Below, in pieces: positions 13,995-21,868 of a DNA stretch of 27,229 nucleotides. A model generated the notes under the pieces. That model was not told the origin of the DNA. It saw only the letters and a list, made by a program, of their open reading frames with translations, and ran no database searches. Made by a program: the position numbers and the translations under genes. This DNA comes from a virus: the IMG/VR virus record IMGVR_UViG_3300025030_000370, positions 1 through 27,229 of that record; one strand, written 5' to 3'. How positions within the stretch are numbered: position 1 is the first letter of the stretch; each line of letters opens with the position of its first letter.

Positions 13995-16130
13995 ATGTCC
14001 CTCGCCGACCATGTCCAGGTCACCGTTCGCCGCGTTCGGTCGCCCGCCGCGAAGGAGGGCTTCGGGACGATGATGGCGCTCGACGCCCATCGTCTGTGGG
14101 AGGACCGCTACCGCTCGTTCGCGTCCCTCGCCGAGCTCGAGGACGCCGGGGCGACGGCGCACGACACGCTGCACCGGCTCGCGACGGTCTACTTCGGGCA
14201 GGCGAACTCGCCCACGGCGCTCGGTGTCGGGCGGCTCGACTGCGGAGACAACGTGTGGGTCGAGATCGACGATCTCGCCTCGGAACTCCCCTACGACCTG
14301 ACGATCGCGGGCCTCCTGCACCGGATCGTCTCGGCGCCGAACGCAACCGAGGAACTCGTGGCGGGGAAGCTCGTCACGCAGATCAACGGCGGATACGAGA
14401 TCACGGCTGTGGCCGTGGGCCCCGCGGGCGTGTTCACGATCGCGGGCAATCACCTGGACGAGTTCGCCGCTGGGCAGACGTTCACGGTCGCAGGATCGAC
14501 CGGGAACAACGCGGGCTACACCGTGGCCTCTGTGGCGCTCAACGCGGGCAACACGGAGATCACTATCACCTCCGCGGCACCGCTCCCCTCCGCGGTCGCG
14601 GACGGCCACATCGGAGGCTACGCCGTGACGGCGTGCGTGGCGGGCGCCAGCGGTACGTTCACGACGCCCGGCGACGTGCGCGACCGCTTCCCCGATGGCC
14701 TGAAGTTCGGGATCTCCGGCTCGACGAACAACGACAACCGGACGGGTTCCGGCACGAGCATGGACGGCATCCCGTACGAGGTCGCCTCGACGACGGTCGC
14801 GGGCGGGAATACCGTCATCACGATCGCGACGACGGGCGGCGCGGTCATCCCCGGCGCACTCGGTGCGAACGGCGGCGGCATCGTGTCGTGGGCGGACGGA
14901 GACTCGGCGACGAGCACGGTCGTCGCGGACATCCTGTCGTACGACATCGCAGCCGTGGTCGCCGGTCCCGGCGGGACGTTCGCGTTTCCCGGCGACGCGA
15001 CCAGCCTCTTCCCGGCCGGGACGCAGTTCCGGGTCTCGGGCGCCACGGTTGCCGCGAACAACCGCCTGTGGACCGTGGGGGCCTCGACGTACACGGCGCC
15101 GAACACCGTCGTCACGGTCGTCGCGACGCAGACGGTCACGGCAGATGCGGGCGCGACGGGCAACGTCTCGCTCCCGATTCTCCGCACGGCCCCCGAGGAC
15201 GCGAACCAGTTCTACACCGTCGCAGCCTCCGATCGCCTGCACCTTCGGTTTGCGGTCTCGGCCGTGGATCTCACGGATGTCCGCAACGCCGACGACAACT
15301 GGTACGCGGTCATGGTCACGTCCCGGTCGTCCTTGGCGACCTCGATGCTCGCGGCGGCCGTCGAGGCAATCACCGACGCCCCCAAGATCGCGGGATTTGG
15401 CAGCGGCGACGACAGGATCGTGGACGACGATGTGACCGCGGACAGCCCGGTCACGGGCAGCATCGCGGCGCGCCTCGCGGGGCTGAACTACGCGCGCAGC
15501 TTCGTCGTCTACTCCGGCGACGGCGCGGGCGAAGACGGCGTCGGGCACAAGGTATGGAGCGGCTTCTCGGAAGGCGAGACAGACGACGACCCGTTCGTCG
15601 AGGCGGCGATTTTCGGCAAGATGCTCCCCTCTTTGCCGGGCTCCTCGACCTACAACCTTCAGGAGTTGACGGGCATCCTCGCCGACGATCTGACCGGCAC
15701 GCAGCGCACGAACGCGCTCGCGAAGAACGCGAATATCTACGCGGCGGTCACGGACACGAGCGACGGATTCCAGTCGGGCACGACGGCGCAACCCGAGTGG
15801 ATCGACATCATGGCGGGCCTCGACTGGCTCAAGTGGGACATCGAGACGCGCCTCTACAACCGCCTCTGGAGCGAGAGCAACGCGGGCCGCAAGGTGCCGT
15901 ACACCGATGCGGGTGCGGCGACCCTGGAGGGCGAGATCCGGGCGTCGGTGGACCTCGCGATCTCGCGCAACGTGATTGCCTCCGACCCCGCGCCGGTGTT
16001 CGTGACGCCCCCGGTCGCGTCGCAGAGCGCGGCCGATCGCGCCGCGCGTCGCTTCGCCGGGATGCAGGTGCGCTGCACCGCGGCTGGCGCGATCCACGTC
16101 GTGGGCCTGACCGTGGAAGTGGAGGTCTGA
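13995..16130 (+). CDS. contractile tail sheath protein, DUF3383-like, with three inserted beta domains
   Basis: This is a 711-residue protein, longer than the roughly 400-500 usual for the family. The N-terminal 125 residues (MSLADHVQVTVRRVRSPAAK, GFGTMMALDAHRLWEDRYRS) fit DUF3383-type sheaths. Residues 145-391 contain three tandem copies of the STGNDG-type domain, probably displayed on the outside of the sheath. From residue 400 the sheath fold resumes (RFAVSAVDLTDVRNADDNWY, then IAARLAGLNYARSFVVYSGD), ending with the C-terminal domain (NRLWSESNAGRKVPYTDAGA) that interlocks subunits. Sheath subunits contract to drive the tube through the cell envelope. The ATG at 13995 follows the promoter by 8 bases. 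Confidence 0.87.
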   Translation: MSLADHVQVTVRRVRSPAAKEGFGTMMALDAHRLWEDRYRSFASLAELEDAGATAHDTLHRLATVYFGQANSPTALGVGRLDCGDNVWVEIDDLASELPYDLTIAGLLHRIVSAPNATEELVAGKLVTQINGGYEITAVAVGPAGVFTIAGNHLDEFAAGQTFTVAGSTGNNAGYTVASVALNAGNTEITITSAAPLPSAVADGHIGGYAVTACVAGASGTFTTPGDVRDRFPDGLKFGISGSTNNDNRTGSGTSMDGIPYEVASTTVAGGNTVITIATTGGAVIPGALGANGGGIVSWADGDSATSTVVADILSYDIAAVVAGPGGTFAFPGDATSLFPAGTQFRVSGATVAANNRLWTVGASTYTAPNTVVTVVATQTVTADAGATGNVSLPILRTAPEDANQFYTVAASDRLHLRFAVSAVDLTDVRNADDNWYAVMVTSRSSLATSMLAAAVEAITDAPKIAGFGSGDDRIVDDDVTADSPVTGSIAARLAGLNYARSFVVYSGDGAGEDGVGHKVWSGFSEGETDDDPFVEAAIFGKMLPSLPGSSTYNLQELTGILADDLTGTQRTNALAKNANIYAAVTDTSDGFQSGTTAQPEWIDIMAGLDWLKWDIETRLYNRLWSESNAGRKVPYTDAGAATLEGEIRASVDLAISRNVIASDPAPVFVTPPVASQSAADRAARRFAGMQVRCTAAGAIHVVGLTVEVEV
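14427..15167 (+). repeat. STGNDG domain copies 2, 3 and 4 (sheath)
   Basis: Three tandem copies lie in the sheath: residues 145-208 (AGSTGNNAGYTVAS, PSAVADG), 220-296 (GTFTTPGD, SGSTNNDN, GNTVITI) and 326-391 (GTFAFPGD, FRVSGATVAANNRLWTV). Copy 3 has a roughly 12-residue insertion in the central loop. Copy 4 is the most divergent. Linkers of 12-30 residues, such as AVTACVAGAS and IAAVVAGPG, separate them. Confidence 0.8.
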
Positions 16131-16134
16131 TCCG

Positions 16135-16557
16135 ATGGCCGTCGCCACCTACGACCCGAGCAACCTGACGCTCTCGATTCTCGGCAGCGATCCGCACGGG
16201 TTCGCCGATGGCGAGTTCCTGCGGGCGGTTCCGGACGAGGACCTGTTCACAAAGACGGTCGGGGCGGATCGGGAGGTGGCGCGCGTCAAAAACGCCGCCG
16301 GAATGTCGGGCACGCTCGTACTGACGCTCCTCCAGTCCTCGACGTTCAACGCGGTCATGTCGGCCGCGGCGGCACTCGACCAGGCGAGCGGAGCCGGTGT
16401 CGGGCCCTTCGTCTACAAGGAGGGCGGCACTGTCCTCGCCGCCGGGGAGTGCTGGGTCAAGCGGCTCCCCGACGCGGCGTGGGGCAAGGAGATGGGGACG
16501 CGGGAATGGATCATCGAGGTGGCGAAGTTCACCGCATACTTCCTCGGTGGGAACTAA
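16135..16557 (+). CDS. tail tube protein, DUF3277-like
   Basis: This is a 140-residue protein that matches the DUF3277 tube pattern: VATYDPSNLTLSILGSDPHG, FADGEFLRAVPDEDLFTKTV, GADREVARVKNAAGMSGTL, LTLLQSSTFNAVMSAAAALD, and a C-terminal GTREWIIEVAKFTAYF. It forms the inner tail tube inside the sheath. It lies 4 bases after the sheath stop and is probably cotranscribed with it. The length is typical for the family. Confidence 0.9.
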   Translation: MAVATYDPSNLTLSILGSDPHGFADGEFLRAVPDEDLFTKTVGADREVARVKNAAGMSGTLVLTLLQSSTFNAVMSAAAALDQASGAGVGPFVYKEGGTVLAAGECWVKRLPDAAWGKEMGTREWIIEVAKFTAYFLGGN

Positions 16558-16570
16558 CCGAGGTCACGCC

Positions 16571-16599
16571 TTGCGCGTGAAGTCGGCGCGGGGTAGGCT
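16571..16599 (+). promoter_or_regulatory. candidate promoter for chaperone/tape measure block
   Basis: TTGCGC (16571-16576), a 17-base spacer and TAGGCT (16594-16599) lie entirely in the 50-base gap between tube and chaperone genes. The ATG is 8 bases after the -10 box and lacks a ribosome site, so the transcript would have at most one or two leader bases. Confidence 0.5.
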
Positions 16600-16607
16600 G
16601 GTCCCCG

Positions 16608-17129
16608 ATGCCCGCTCCTCGCGAGATCCAGATCCACGGCCGCACCTGGGCCATCGGCTACTTCCCGCCGGCGCAGGCGCTCCCGGTGTTCGGGCGCCTG
16701 CTGGCGTTCCTCGGTCCGGCGCTGGAGGGTGCGGCGGGGGAGGCGGTCAAGGCGATCGTCGCGCGCCTCCACGCCCTCGACCTCGACTCGGATCTCGGCG
16801 CGCTCCTGGGCGACGCGGTGAGCATCGCGAAGGCGATGGACTGGCCGGCGGTCGTGCACGGCGCCTTCGTCGTGGGGTGGGGCTCGCCGGCGTTCGGCGC
16901 GCTGGTGCGCGACCTGCTGGCCCAGTCGCGCTACAAGGACGGCCCGGCATGGATACCGGCCTCCGACTACCTAGAGGCCACGGACGGCCCCCTGGCGGGC
17001 CCGGAGGGCACGGAGACGCAGCTCCGGCTCGTGCTCGCCGTCGTGCGGAGCAACTTCGCACTCCCTTTCTTCTCGCGGACGTCCGCCGCCGTCTTGCCGC
17101 CGCCCGCGAGCCCGACCCCCGCGCCCTGA
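16608..17129 (+). CDS. tail assembly chaperone, short form
   Basis: This is a 173-residue, mostly helical protein between tube and tape measure genes, the standard place for the tail assembly chaperone (lambda G equivalent). It has EIQIHGRTWAIGYFPPAQAL, then VFGRLLAFLGPALEGAAGEA, as in such chaperones. The final 19 residues after the slippery site (SRTSAAVLPPPASPTPAP) are low-complexity, as expected for the unshifted end. It would bind the tape measure protein and keep it soluble until the tube forms around it. The ATG is 8 bases after a TAGGCT box. Confidence 0.75.
   Translation: MPAPREIQIHGRTWAIGYFPPAQALPVFGRLLAFLGPALEGAAGEAVKAIVARLHALDLDSDLGALLGDAVSIAKAMDWPAVVHGAFVVGWGSPAFGALVRDLLAQSRYKDGPAWIPASDYLEATDGPLAGPEGTETQLRLVLAVVRSNFALPFFSRTSAAVLPPPASPTPAP
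17063..17069 (+). other. -1 ribosomal frameshift slippery site CCCTTTC
   Basis: The heptamer C-CCT-TTC is in the exact phase (X XXY YYZ) of the short chaperone frame. After slipping back one base, the codons CCC and TTT keep perfect first- and second-position pairing. The -1 frame then stays open to 17344. Confidence 0.7.
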
Positions 17130-17344
17130 CGCCGGAGCGGTTCACGCGCTCGCGCATCGTCGGGCGCGCGCTCTGCCTGGAGTGGGAGTTGTGGGGGAGG
17201 CTCGCGTTGTCGGGCGTGGCGACGCGGCGCGAGATTGAGGAGTCCTGGTCCCTCGCCGACCTGTACCTCGCGCACCTGACCCTCGACTACCATGACGCGC
17301 GATCCGCGCCCGTGGTAGGATCGCCGGGAGGGAAACGCCCGTGA
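17069..17344 (+). CDS. tail assembly chaperone, frameshifted C-terminal extension
   Basis: These 91 codons are read after the -1 slip and give a fusion of about 245 residues (16608-17069 joined to 17069-17344). The extension begins FLLADVRRRLAAAREPDPRA and contains ERFTRSRIVGRALCLEWELW and LADLYLAHLTLDYHD, a pattern typical of the second chaperone ORF (lambda T equivalent). No ATG or GTG occurs in this frame between the slip site and about 17215, which argues against separate initiation. The stop TGA 17342-17344 overlaps the tape measure GTG. The same frame is open far upstream, so the slip position is inferred from the heptamer rather than forced by stops. Confidence 0.72.
   Translation, partial: LLADVRRRLAAAREPDPRALTPERFTRSRIVGRALCLEWELWGRLALSGVATRREIEESWSLADLYLAHLTLDYHDARSAPVVGSPGGKRP
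17293..17321 (+). promoter_or_regulatory. candidate promoter inside chaperone extension
   Basis: TAGGAT (17316-17321) is preceded by 17 bases and TGACGC (17293-17298), and 20 bases before the tape measure GTG by a GGGAGGG ribosome site. The 24 bases 17298-17321 match the element before the small terminase (3189-3213) except for one extra base and one substitution there. Confidence 0.4.
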
Positions 17345-18813
17345 CCGTACGCGAGTTGATCGTGCAGTGGGGCTTCAAGGTCGACGACCGCCGGCTGAGG
17401 GCGCTCGACTCGACGATCAACGCGACGCGTACGGCGATCCTGGCGGTCGGGGCCGCCGGAGTCGCGGCGGCGGGCGCGATCTTCGGCCTCGCGCGCTCTG
17501 TCGGCCAGGCGGCGGACGCGGCCGGCGAGGCGGCGCAGCGCGTCGGGATCTCGGCGAAGAACCTCCAGGAGTTCCAGTACGCGGCGAAGCTCGGCGGCCT
17601 CGAAGCCGAGGGCGCGGAGACGGCGATCGGGTTCCTGTCGCGCTCGATGGTCGAAGCCGCGAAGGGCGGGAAGGAGAGCGCGGCGTCGTTCCGCGCGCTC
17701 GGCGTGCGCGTCAGGGGCGCGAAGGGCGAGCTTCGCCCGACCTACGACGTGATGCTCGACGTGGCGGACGCCTTCGCGAAGATGCCGGACGGCGCGGAGA
17801 AAACCGCGCTGGCGATGCGCGTCTTTGGGCGCTCCGGCCGCGCGATGATCCCGACGCTGAACCTCGGGCGCGTCGGAATCTCGAAGCTCGCCGACGAGGC
17901 GAACCGTCTCGGGGTCGTGCTCTCCGGCGAGACGATCGCGGCGGCGGACGAGTGGGAGCGGAAGACGGTGGCGGCCGAGGCGGCGATCGTCGGGATCAAG
18001 AACACGATCGGCTCCGCGCTCCTGCCCGTCGTCGGGGACATCGCCGACAAGATCAGGAAGTGGGCCGGCGAGAACCGCGAGTTGATCGCGCAGAAGGTGA
18101 CGGAGTGGTTGCAGCGGGCCGTCGAGTGGGGCGCGAAGGCATGGACGTGGTTTGACAGGATGGCGACGCGGGTCGGGGATCTCGTGGCTGCGGTCGGCGG
18201 TCTCGACGGTGCGATTCGGTTGCTGGCGACCGGGTGGGCGGCGTTCAAGGCCGCCGAGATCGCGGTCGGCGTCTGGCGGCTTTTCTTCGCCACGTCGGCG
18301 TTGGCCGGTCTCGCCGGGCCAATCGGACTTCTCGCGGCGGGGCTCGTGGCCGTGGCCCTGAACTGGGACACTGTATCGAGGCACTACTTGATGTTTCTCG
18401 ACGAGATGGCCCACGGGATCGACGACTTCCTGAACCTGCCCGTGATCAAGCAGTTGATGTGGCTGCTCGACAACCTGTTCGGCCTCACGAAGATCGCGGG
18501 GTTCGTGGGCGGCGTCGAGAAGACACGATTCGCGTCGCCGGAAGAGGTCTCCCGCGTTGCGCGCGAGGCCGACGCGGCAAATCTCCAGTCGTGGCTCAAC
18601 GACCGCGTGACCGCGCCGGTCGTGTCGCAGCTTCCGTCGCGCCTCGCGCCCCCGGTCGGTCGCGGCGCGGTCGGGCGCACGGAGATCGTCATCCACCAAA
18701 ACCTTCCTCCCGGGACGCCCGAGGCGACGCGGCGCGCGGCGGCCGAGGGCGGGCGCATGGCCGCGGACAGCGTTTCGGCGGCGGTCGCGCGCGCCGCGGC
18801 ACAGGCGGGCTAG
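17341..18813 (+). CDS. tape measure protein
   Basis: This is a 490-residue helical protein following the frameshifted chaperone. The N-terminus (VQWGFKVDDRRLRALDSTIN) leads into a hydrophobic stretch at about 31-52. Then comes a tape-measure-type region (AAQRVGISAKNLQEFQYAAK, FGRSGRAMIPTLNLGR). A second hydrophobic region at about 300-345 (GPIGLLAAGLVAVALNW) is typical of tape measures that may insert into the host membrane. The C-terminus is Ala-rich. By the family rule of about 0.15 nm per residue the tail would be near 70-75 nm. The GTG overlaps the previous TGA and has a GGGAGGG site upstream. Confidence 0.88.
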   Translation: MTVRELIVQWGFKVDDRRLRALDSTINATRTAILAVGAAGVAAAGAIFGLARSVGQAADAAGEAAQRVGISAKNLQEFQYAAKLGGLEAEGAETAIGFLSRSMVEAAKGGKESAASFRALGVRVRGAKGELRPTYDVMLDVADAFAKMPDGAEKTALAMRVFGRSGRAMIPTLNLGRVGISKLADEANRLGVVLSGETIAAADEWERKTVAAEAAIVGIKNTIGSALLPVVGDIADKIRKWAGENRELIAQKVTEWLQRAVEWGAKAWTWFDRMATRVGDLVAAVGGLDGAIRLLATGWAAFKAAEIAVGVWRLFFATSALAGLAGPIGLLAAGLVAVALNWDTVSRHYLMFLDEMAHGIDDFLNLPVIKQLMWLLDNLFGLTKIAGFVGGVEKTRFASPEEVSRVAREADAANLQSWLNDRVTAPVVSQLPSRLAPPVGRGAVGRTEIVIHQNLPPGTPEATRRAAAEGGRMAADSVSAAVARAAAQAG

Positions 18814-18816
18814 CCG

Positions 18817-19401
18817 ATGTCCTTCGACGTTCTCGGCCTGATCTTCGCCGGGAAGGCAAAGACCACCTTCACCGGCCTCGACGTGACGCTTGACGCCGCC
18901 GAGGTCATCGCACACTCCGTCCGCAACACCGTGTCGCGCGAGGTGCGCGAGGACGGATCGGCCGTCTCCGACAACGTCGTGAGCGAGCCCGACGAGTTGA
19001 CCGTCACCGGGCTTGTCTCCGACTACCCGGTATCCGTTCTCGGCGGATCTCTGGAGGGCGCGGCGGCGCGCCTCTCGGCGACGTTCAACACGGAGCCCGT
19101 GGAGCAGCCGTCGCAGACGGCGTGGCAGCGGCTCAAAAAGGCCGCGACGGACCACACGCTCGTCGGCGTCGTGACGCGCCTCGGCACATACGAGGACATG
19201 CTGATCGAGGACCTGACCGCAACGCAGGACCGCTCGACGGCGCATAGCCTCCGATTCACCGCGCGCTTCGTGAAGATGGCGACGGCGACGACGGATGAGA
19301 CCGGGCTTCTCGACGTGCTCGACGACGTGCTTCCGGGGACGGCCGACCTCGCCGCCGGAACGCAGGACCGCGGCGCGCAGACGGCGCAGGTGGCGCCGTG
19401 A
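18817..19401 (+). CDS. Dit-like baseplate protein
   Basis: This is a 194-residue protein located after the tape measure. The pattern SREVREDGSAVSDNVVSEPD, then LTVTGLVSDYPVS, a middle stretch with LVGVVTRLGTYEDMLIEDLT, then TAHSLRFTARFVKM matches Dit-type N-terminal domains of contractile baseplates. It forms a ring attached to the tube end. The ATG follows the tape measure stop by 3 bases, and the stop overlaps the next GTG (GTGA at 19398-19401). The last 25 residues are a polar tail. Confidence 0.8.
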   Translation: MSFDVLGLIFAGKAKTTFTGLDVTLDAAEVIAHSVRNTVSREVREDGSAVSDNVVSEPDELTVTGLVSDYPVSVLGGSLEGAAARLSATFNTEPVEQPSQTAWQRLKKAATDHTLVGVVTRLGTYEDMLIEDLTATQDRSTAHSLRFTARFVKMATATTDETGLLDVLDDVLPGTADLAAGTQDRGAQTAQVAP

Positions 19402-19712
19402 GCACGCGCGTCCCAACGACGGCCGACTCTCCCACCTACGATCAGGTGAGCGACCTTGGGCGCAGGCTCTACCGGCTCGGCTTCCGCTACAACGCGCGGG
19501 ACGGCTCGTGGTACCTGTCCGTCGCGACGCAGGGCGGCACGGCGCTCGCGGAGGGGCGCAAGTTGCGGATCGACTGGGACACGCTTCGGCAGTTCTCCGA
19601 CGCGCGCCTCCCGGACGGCGTATTGTCGCTCCCCGACGCGGACGGGTCGCGCGTCGAACCGGGCCGCGACGACCTCGGCTCGCGGCTGCACCTCACCTTC
19701 GACGAGGCGTGA
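19398..19712 (+). CDS. baseplate plug protein, DUF6983-like
   Basis: This is a 104-residue protein with YRLGFRYNARDGSWYLSVAT, GTALAEGRKLRIDWDTLRQF and DDLGSRLHLTFDEA, the pattern of the small plug protein found in baseplates of short-genome contractile phages (cyanophage Pam3 type). It would close the central channel of the hub before contraction. The GTG overlaps the Dit-like stop, and the TGA is one base before the next gene. Confidence 0.75.
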   Translation: MSTRVPTTADSPTYDQVSDLGRRLYRLGFRYNARDGSWYLSVATQGGTALAEGRKLRIDWDTLRQFSDARLPDGVLSLPDADGSRVEPGRDDLGSRLHLTFDEA

Positions 19713-19713
19713 C

Positions 19714-20667
19714 GTGGGCGAGCTTTTCGGCCGCCACGCACGAGTCACGATCGGCGCCCCCGGCGAGGGCGCGCTCGTGATCGACTCCGGCGACCCGCCG
19801 AAGCGCGGATTCCGGATCGCATTCGCGTGCGAGAAGTCGCTGAAATCCTCGCTCAACTCCGCGACGGTGCGCGCGTGGAACCTCTCGGAGGCGAGCCGTT
19901 TTCGCATCCAGCGCGACCGCACTCGCTTCCTTTTGGAGGCCGGCTACCAGCGCGACCTCTTCGGCGTGTTCAAGGGGCAGGCAACGCGCTCGTGGACCGC
20001 GCGCGAGGGCGCGGACCTCGTGACCACGATCGACAGCCTCGACGGCTACGACGCCGTGCAGGACTCCGAGGTGGCGAAGGTGGACCCGCGCGCGGGCCAG
20101 CGCGTCGCGGTGAAGTTCCCGGCGGGCACGCGGATCGACGCGCTGATCGAGGCCGTCGCCGCGTTCCTCACGCTCGGCGGCGACGTGCGCCTCGGGGACC
20201 TTGACGCGGCCTTCGCGGAGATCGAACTGGAGGCGGCCGAGCGCGGTCTCCCGTTCGCGCTCGTGCGGTCGCTGACGCTGGAGCACAAGGCGGGCGACGT
20301 GCTCGATCGGCTCGGGCGCATGTACCGCTTCGACTGGTCGATCCAAGACGGCGTGCTCGAGCTCCACCCGTGGGATCGGATCTGGCGCGGGGACGTGGTC
20401 GAGGTGACCCCCGCGACCGGGTTGATCGGCACGCCAACCCCGATCTGGCAGGCGACGCGCGAGGGCGGCGAGACGGGCACCGTGATCGGCGCACGCTTCA
20501 CGAGCCTACTGCGGGCGTCGATCCGCCCCGGCGCTCTCGTCTCGCTCGCGTCCGAGGCCGTCTCCGGGACGTTCCGCGTGCACTCGACGCGGTACGAGGG
20601 CGACACGATATCCGGGCCGTTCTCCGTGGACGCCGAGTGCTACAACCTGCCGGGCGTGGTGGAGTGA
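19714..20667 (+). CDS. baseplate hub protein
   Basis: This is a 317-residue protein between plug and spike. FRIAFACEKSLKSSLNSATV, RAWNLSEASRF, LLEAGYQRDLFGVFKGQATR and GADLVTTIDSLDGYDAV are typical of phage hub proteins of the gp27/gp44 group (tail ring domains). The later part includes a LysM-like/hub segment (RLGRMYRFDWSIQDGVLELH) and ends with a beta domain (VSLASEAVSGTFRVHSTRYE). It would carry the spike at the centre of the baseplate. The GTG lies one base after the plug stop, and the TGA shares its last base with the ATG of the spike gene. Confidence 0.78.
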   Translation: MGELFGRHARVTIGAPGEGALVIDSGDPPKRGFRIAFACEKSLKSSLNSATVRAWNLSEASRFRIQRDRTRFLLEAGYQRDLFGVFKGQATRSWTAREGADLVTTIDSLDGYDAVQDSEVAKVDPRAGQRVAVKFPAGTRIDALIEAVAAFLTLGGDVRLGDLDAAFAEIELEAAERGLPFALVRSLTLEHKAGDVLDRLGRMYRFDWSIQDGVLELHPWDRIWRGDVVEVTPATGLIGTPTPIWQATREGGETGTVIGARFTSLLRASIRPGALVSLASEAVSGTFRVHSTRYEGDTISGPFSVDAECYNLPGVVE

Positions 20668-21251
20668 TGGGCGGCCGGCTCCCCGAGGCGGGCGCGGACC
20701 TCACGACGTTGGCGAAGCGGCACACGGAGCGCGCCCTCGAAGGCGTGCGGGCCGTGACCCTCGCGCGCGTCGCGACGTTCACGGGCTCGACCGGCGCGCG
20801 GCGCCAGCCCACCGCGACCGTCGAGCCGCTTGTGCCCCGGTGGGTGGACGACGACGACCCGATCCACGACGGCCCGCTCGACGACGTGCCCGTGTTCTTC
20901 CCGGGGTCGCGCGGGCTCCGCCTCGACTGGGCGCTGTCGGCCGGCGACTTCGTGGTCGTGCTCTTCTGCGACCGGGCGATCGACGACGTGATCGTGCAGC
21001 TGATGGGCTCCGGGTCGCTCGACCCGCAGCCGACGAACCGCGCCTCGACGCATCTCCACGAACTCGGGAACGCCGTGGCGATCCCGGTGGCGACGTTCGG
21101 CAACGCGACGCAGGTGGACCTCCTCGACCTCCTGCGCGACTTCCTCGCGCTTGTGCAGACGGCGACGACCGGCCTGGGCGACGCGACGCTGAACCCGGCC
21201 CTCCAGGCGCAGGTGGCCCTCATGGTCGCGCGACTTGACGGAGTGCGATAG
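20667..21251 (+). CDS. baseplate spike protein, gp138 N-terminal-like
   Basis: This is a 194-residue protein. An OB-fold-like region VRAVTLARVATFTGSTGARR, then ATVEPLVPRW, VPVFFPGSRGLRLDWALSAG and DFVVVLFCDRAIDDVI matches gp138-type membrane-piercing spikes. The C-terminal part is short and helical rather than a long beta-helix needle, so the tip may be provided by another protein. The start overlaps the hub stop by one base. Its TAG stop (21249-21251) is part of the candidate -10 box for the next gene. Confidence 0.8.
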   Translation: MGGRLPEAGADLTTLAKRHTERALEGVRAVTLARVATFTGSTGARRQPTATVEPLVPRWVDDDDPIHDGPLDDVPVFFPGSRGLRLDWALSAGDFVVVLFCDRAIDDVIVQLMGSGSLDPQPTNRASTHLHELGNAVAIPVATFGNATQVDLLDLLRDFLALVQTATTGLGDATLNPALQAQVALMVARLDGVR

Positions 21252-21254
21252 GAT
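21249..21254 (+). promoter_or_regulatory. candidate -10 box before small baseplate gene
   Basis: TAGGAT lies exactly 6 bases before the ATG at 21261, as for the small terminase, with no ribosome site. A TTGACG occurs at 21235-21240 but only 8 bases upstream of the box, too close to act as its -35. The TAG is also the stop of the spike gene. Confidence 0.35.
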
Positions 21255-21260
21255 GGGCCA

Positions 21261-21506
21261 ATGCCGCTGAACGCCGCAGCCGCCGATGCCGTTGCCGCGC
21301 AGATCGTCGCGGACGTGCTCGCGTTGCCCAAGGCGACGGCGACCTCACAGGACTATTGGCAGGCGGCCGTTCGGCGCATCTTCGCGGGCGTGGCGTTGAA
21401 CGCCGTGGTGAACACCGTGGACGCGGTGGCGAGCGTGTCCGGCGTGACCGTGGGCGCGGGCGTTTCCGGCCCCGGGACCGGGACCGGGGTGGGCACGGTG
21501 TCCTGA
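21261..21506 (+). CDS. small baseplate-associated protein, unknown
   Basis: This is an 81-residue protein. A helical N-terminus (AAADAVAAQIVADVLALPKA) and a Val/Gly-rich C-terminus ending SGPGTGTGVGTVS are features shared by small phage proteins next to spike and wedge genes. A role near the baseplate is inferred from position. The TGA overlaps the next ATG by one base. No SD is present; see the TAGGAT box upstream. Confidence 0.65.
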   Translation: MPLNAAAADAVAAQIVADVLALPKATATSQDYWQAAVRRIFAGVALNAVVNTVDAVASVSGVTVGAGVSGPGTGTGVGTVS

Positions 21507-21868
21507 TGGCCGACCTCACCGACCTCCCGCTCGACCCGGACACGCACGACCTCCTGTTCACGGGCGGCGATCTGGTCATGCTCGACCCCGGCGACGCGCT
21601 CGCGCAGCGCATCCGGATTCGCCTTCGCTCGTGGAAGGGGGAGTGGTACCTCGACTCCACTTTCGGGGTGGACTACCGGGGCAAGGTCCTCGTGAAGAAT
21701 GCCGATCGCGCCGTCGTCGCCAACCAGTTCCGGAGCATCGTCGAGAGCACGCCCGGCGTCGCGCGGATCGTCACGTTCGAGACCGATTACGACGCGACGG
21801 CGCGCAAGATGACGATCACAAGGTGCGCGGTCGAGGCGGACTCCGGTGCGCTCGTGGAGGTGCTCTGA
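21506..21868 (+). CDS. baseplate wedge protein, gp25/GPW-like
   Basis: This is a 120-residue protein with the family pattern: FTGGDLVMLDPGDALAQRIR, LRSWKGEWYLDSTFGVDYRG, VANQFRSIVESTPGVARI and a final beta hairpin. Proteins of this type are the conserved sheath initiator of contractile systems and link the sheath to baseplate J. The ATG and TGA each share one base with their neighbours (TGATG), so translation is coupled with baseplate J. Confidence 0.85.
   Translation: MADLTDLPLDPDTHDLLFTGGDLVMLDPGDALAQRIRIRLRSWKGEWYLDSTFGVDYRGKVLVKNADRAVVANQFRSIVESTPGVARIVTFETDYDATARKMTITRCAVEADSGALVEVL

Noticed and set aside
13914-16148. 744-codon open frame on the minus strand
   Set aside because: It lies opposite the sheath gene, which has clear family motifs. 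Its product is Arg/Gly/His-rich with no fold pattern, as expected for antisense frames in GC-rich DNA.
17287-19416. 709-codon open frame on the minus strand
   Set aside because: It is antisense to the tape measure and Dit-like genes and Arg-rich throughout. The + strand proteins explain the region fully.
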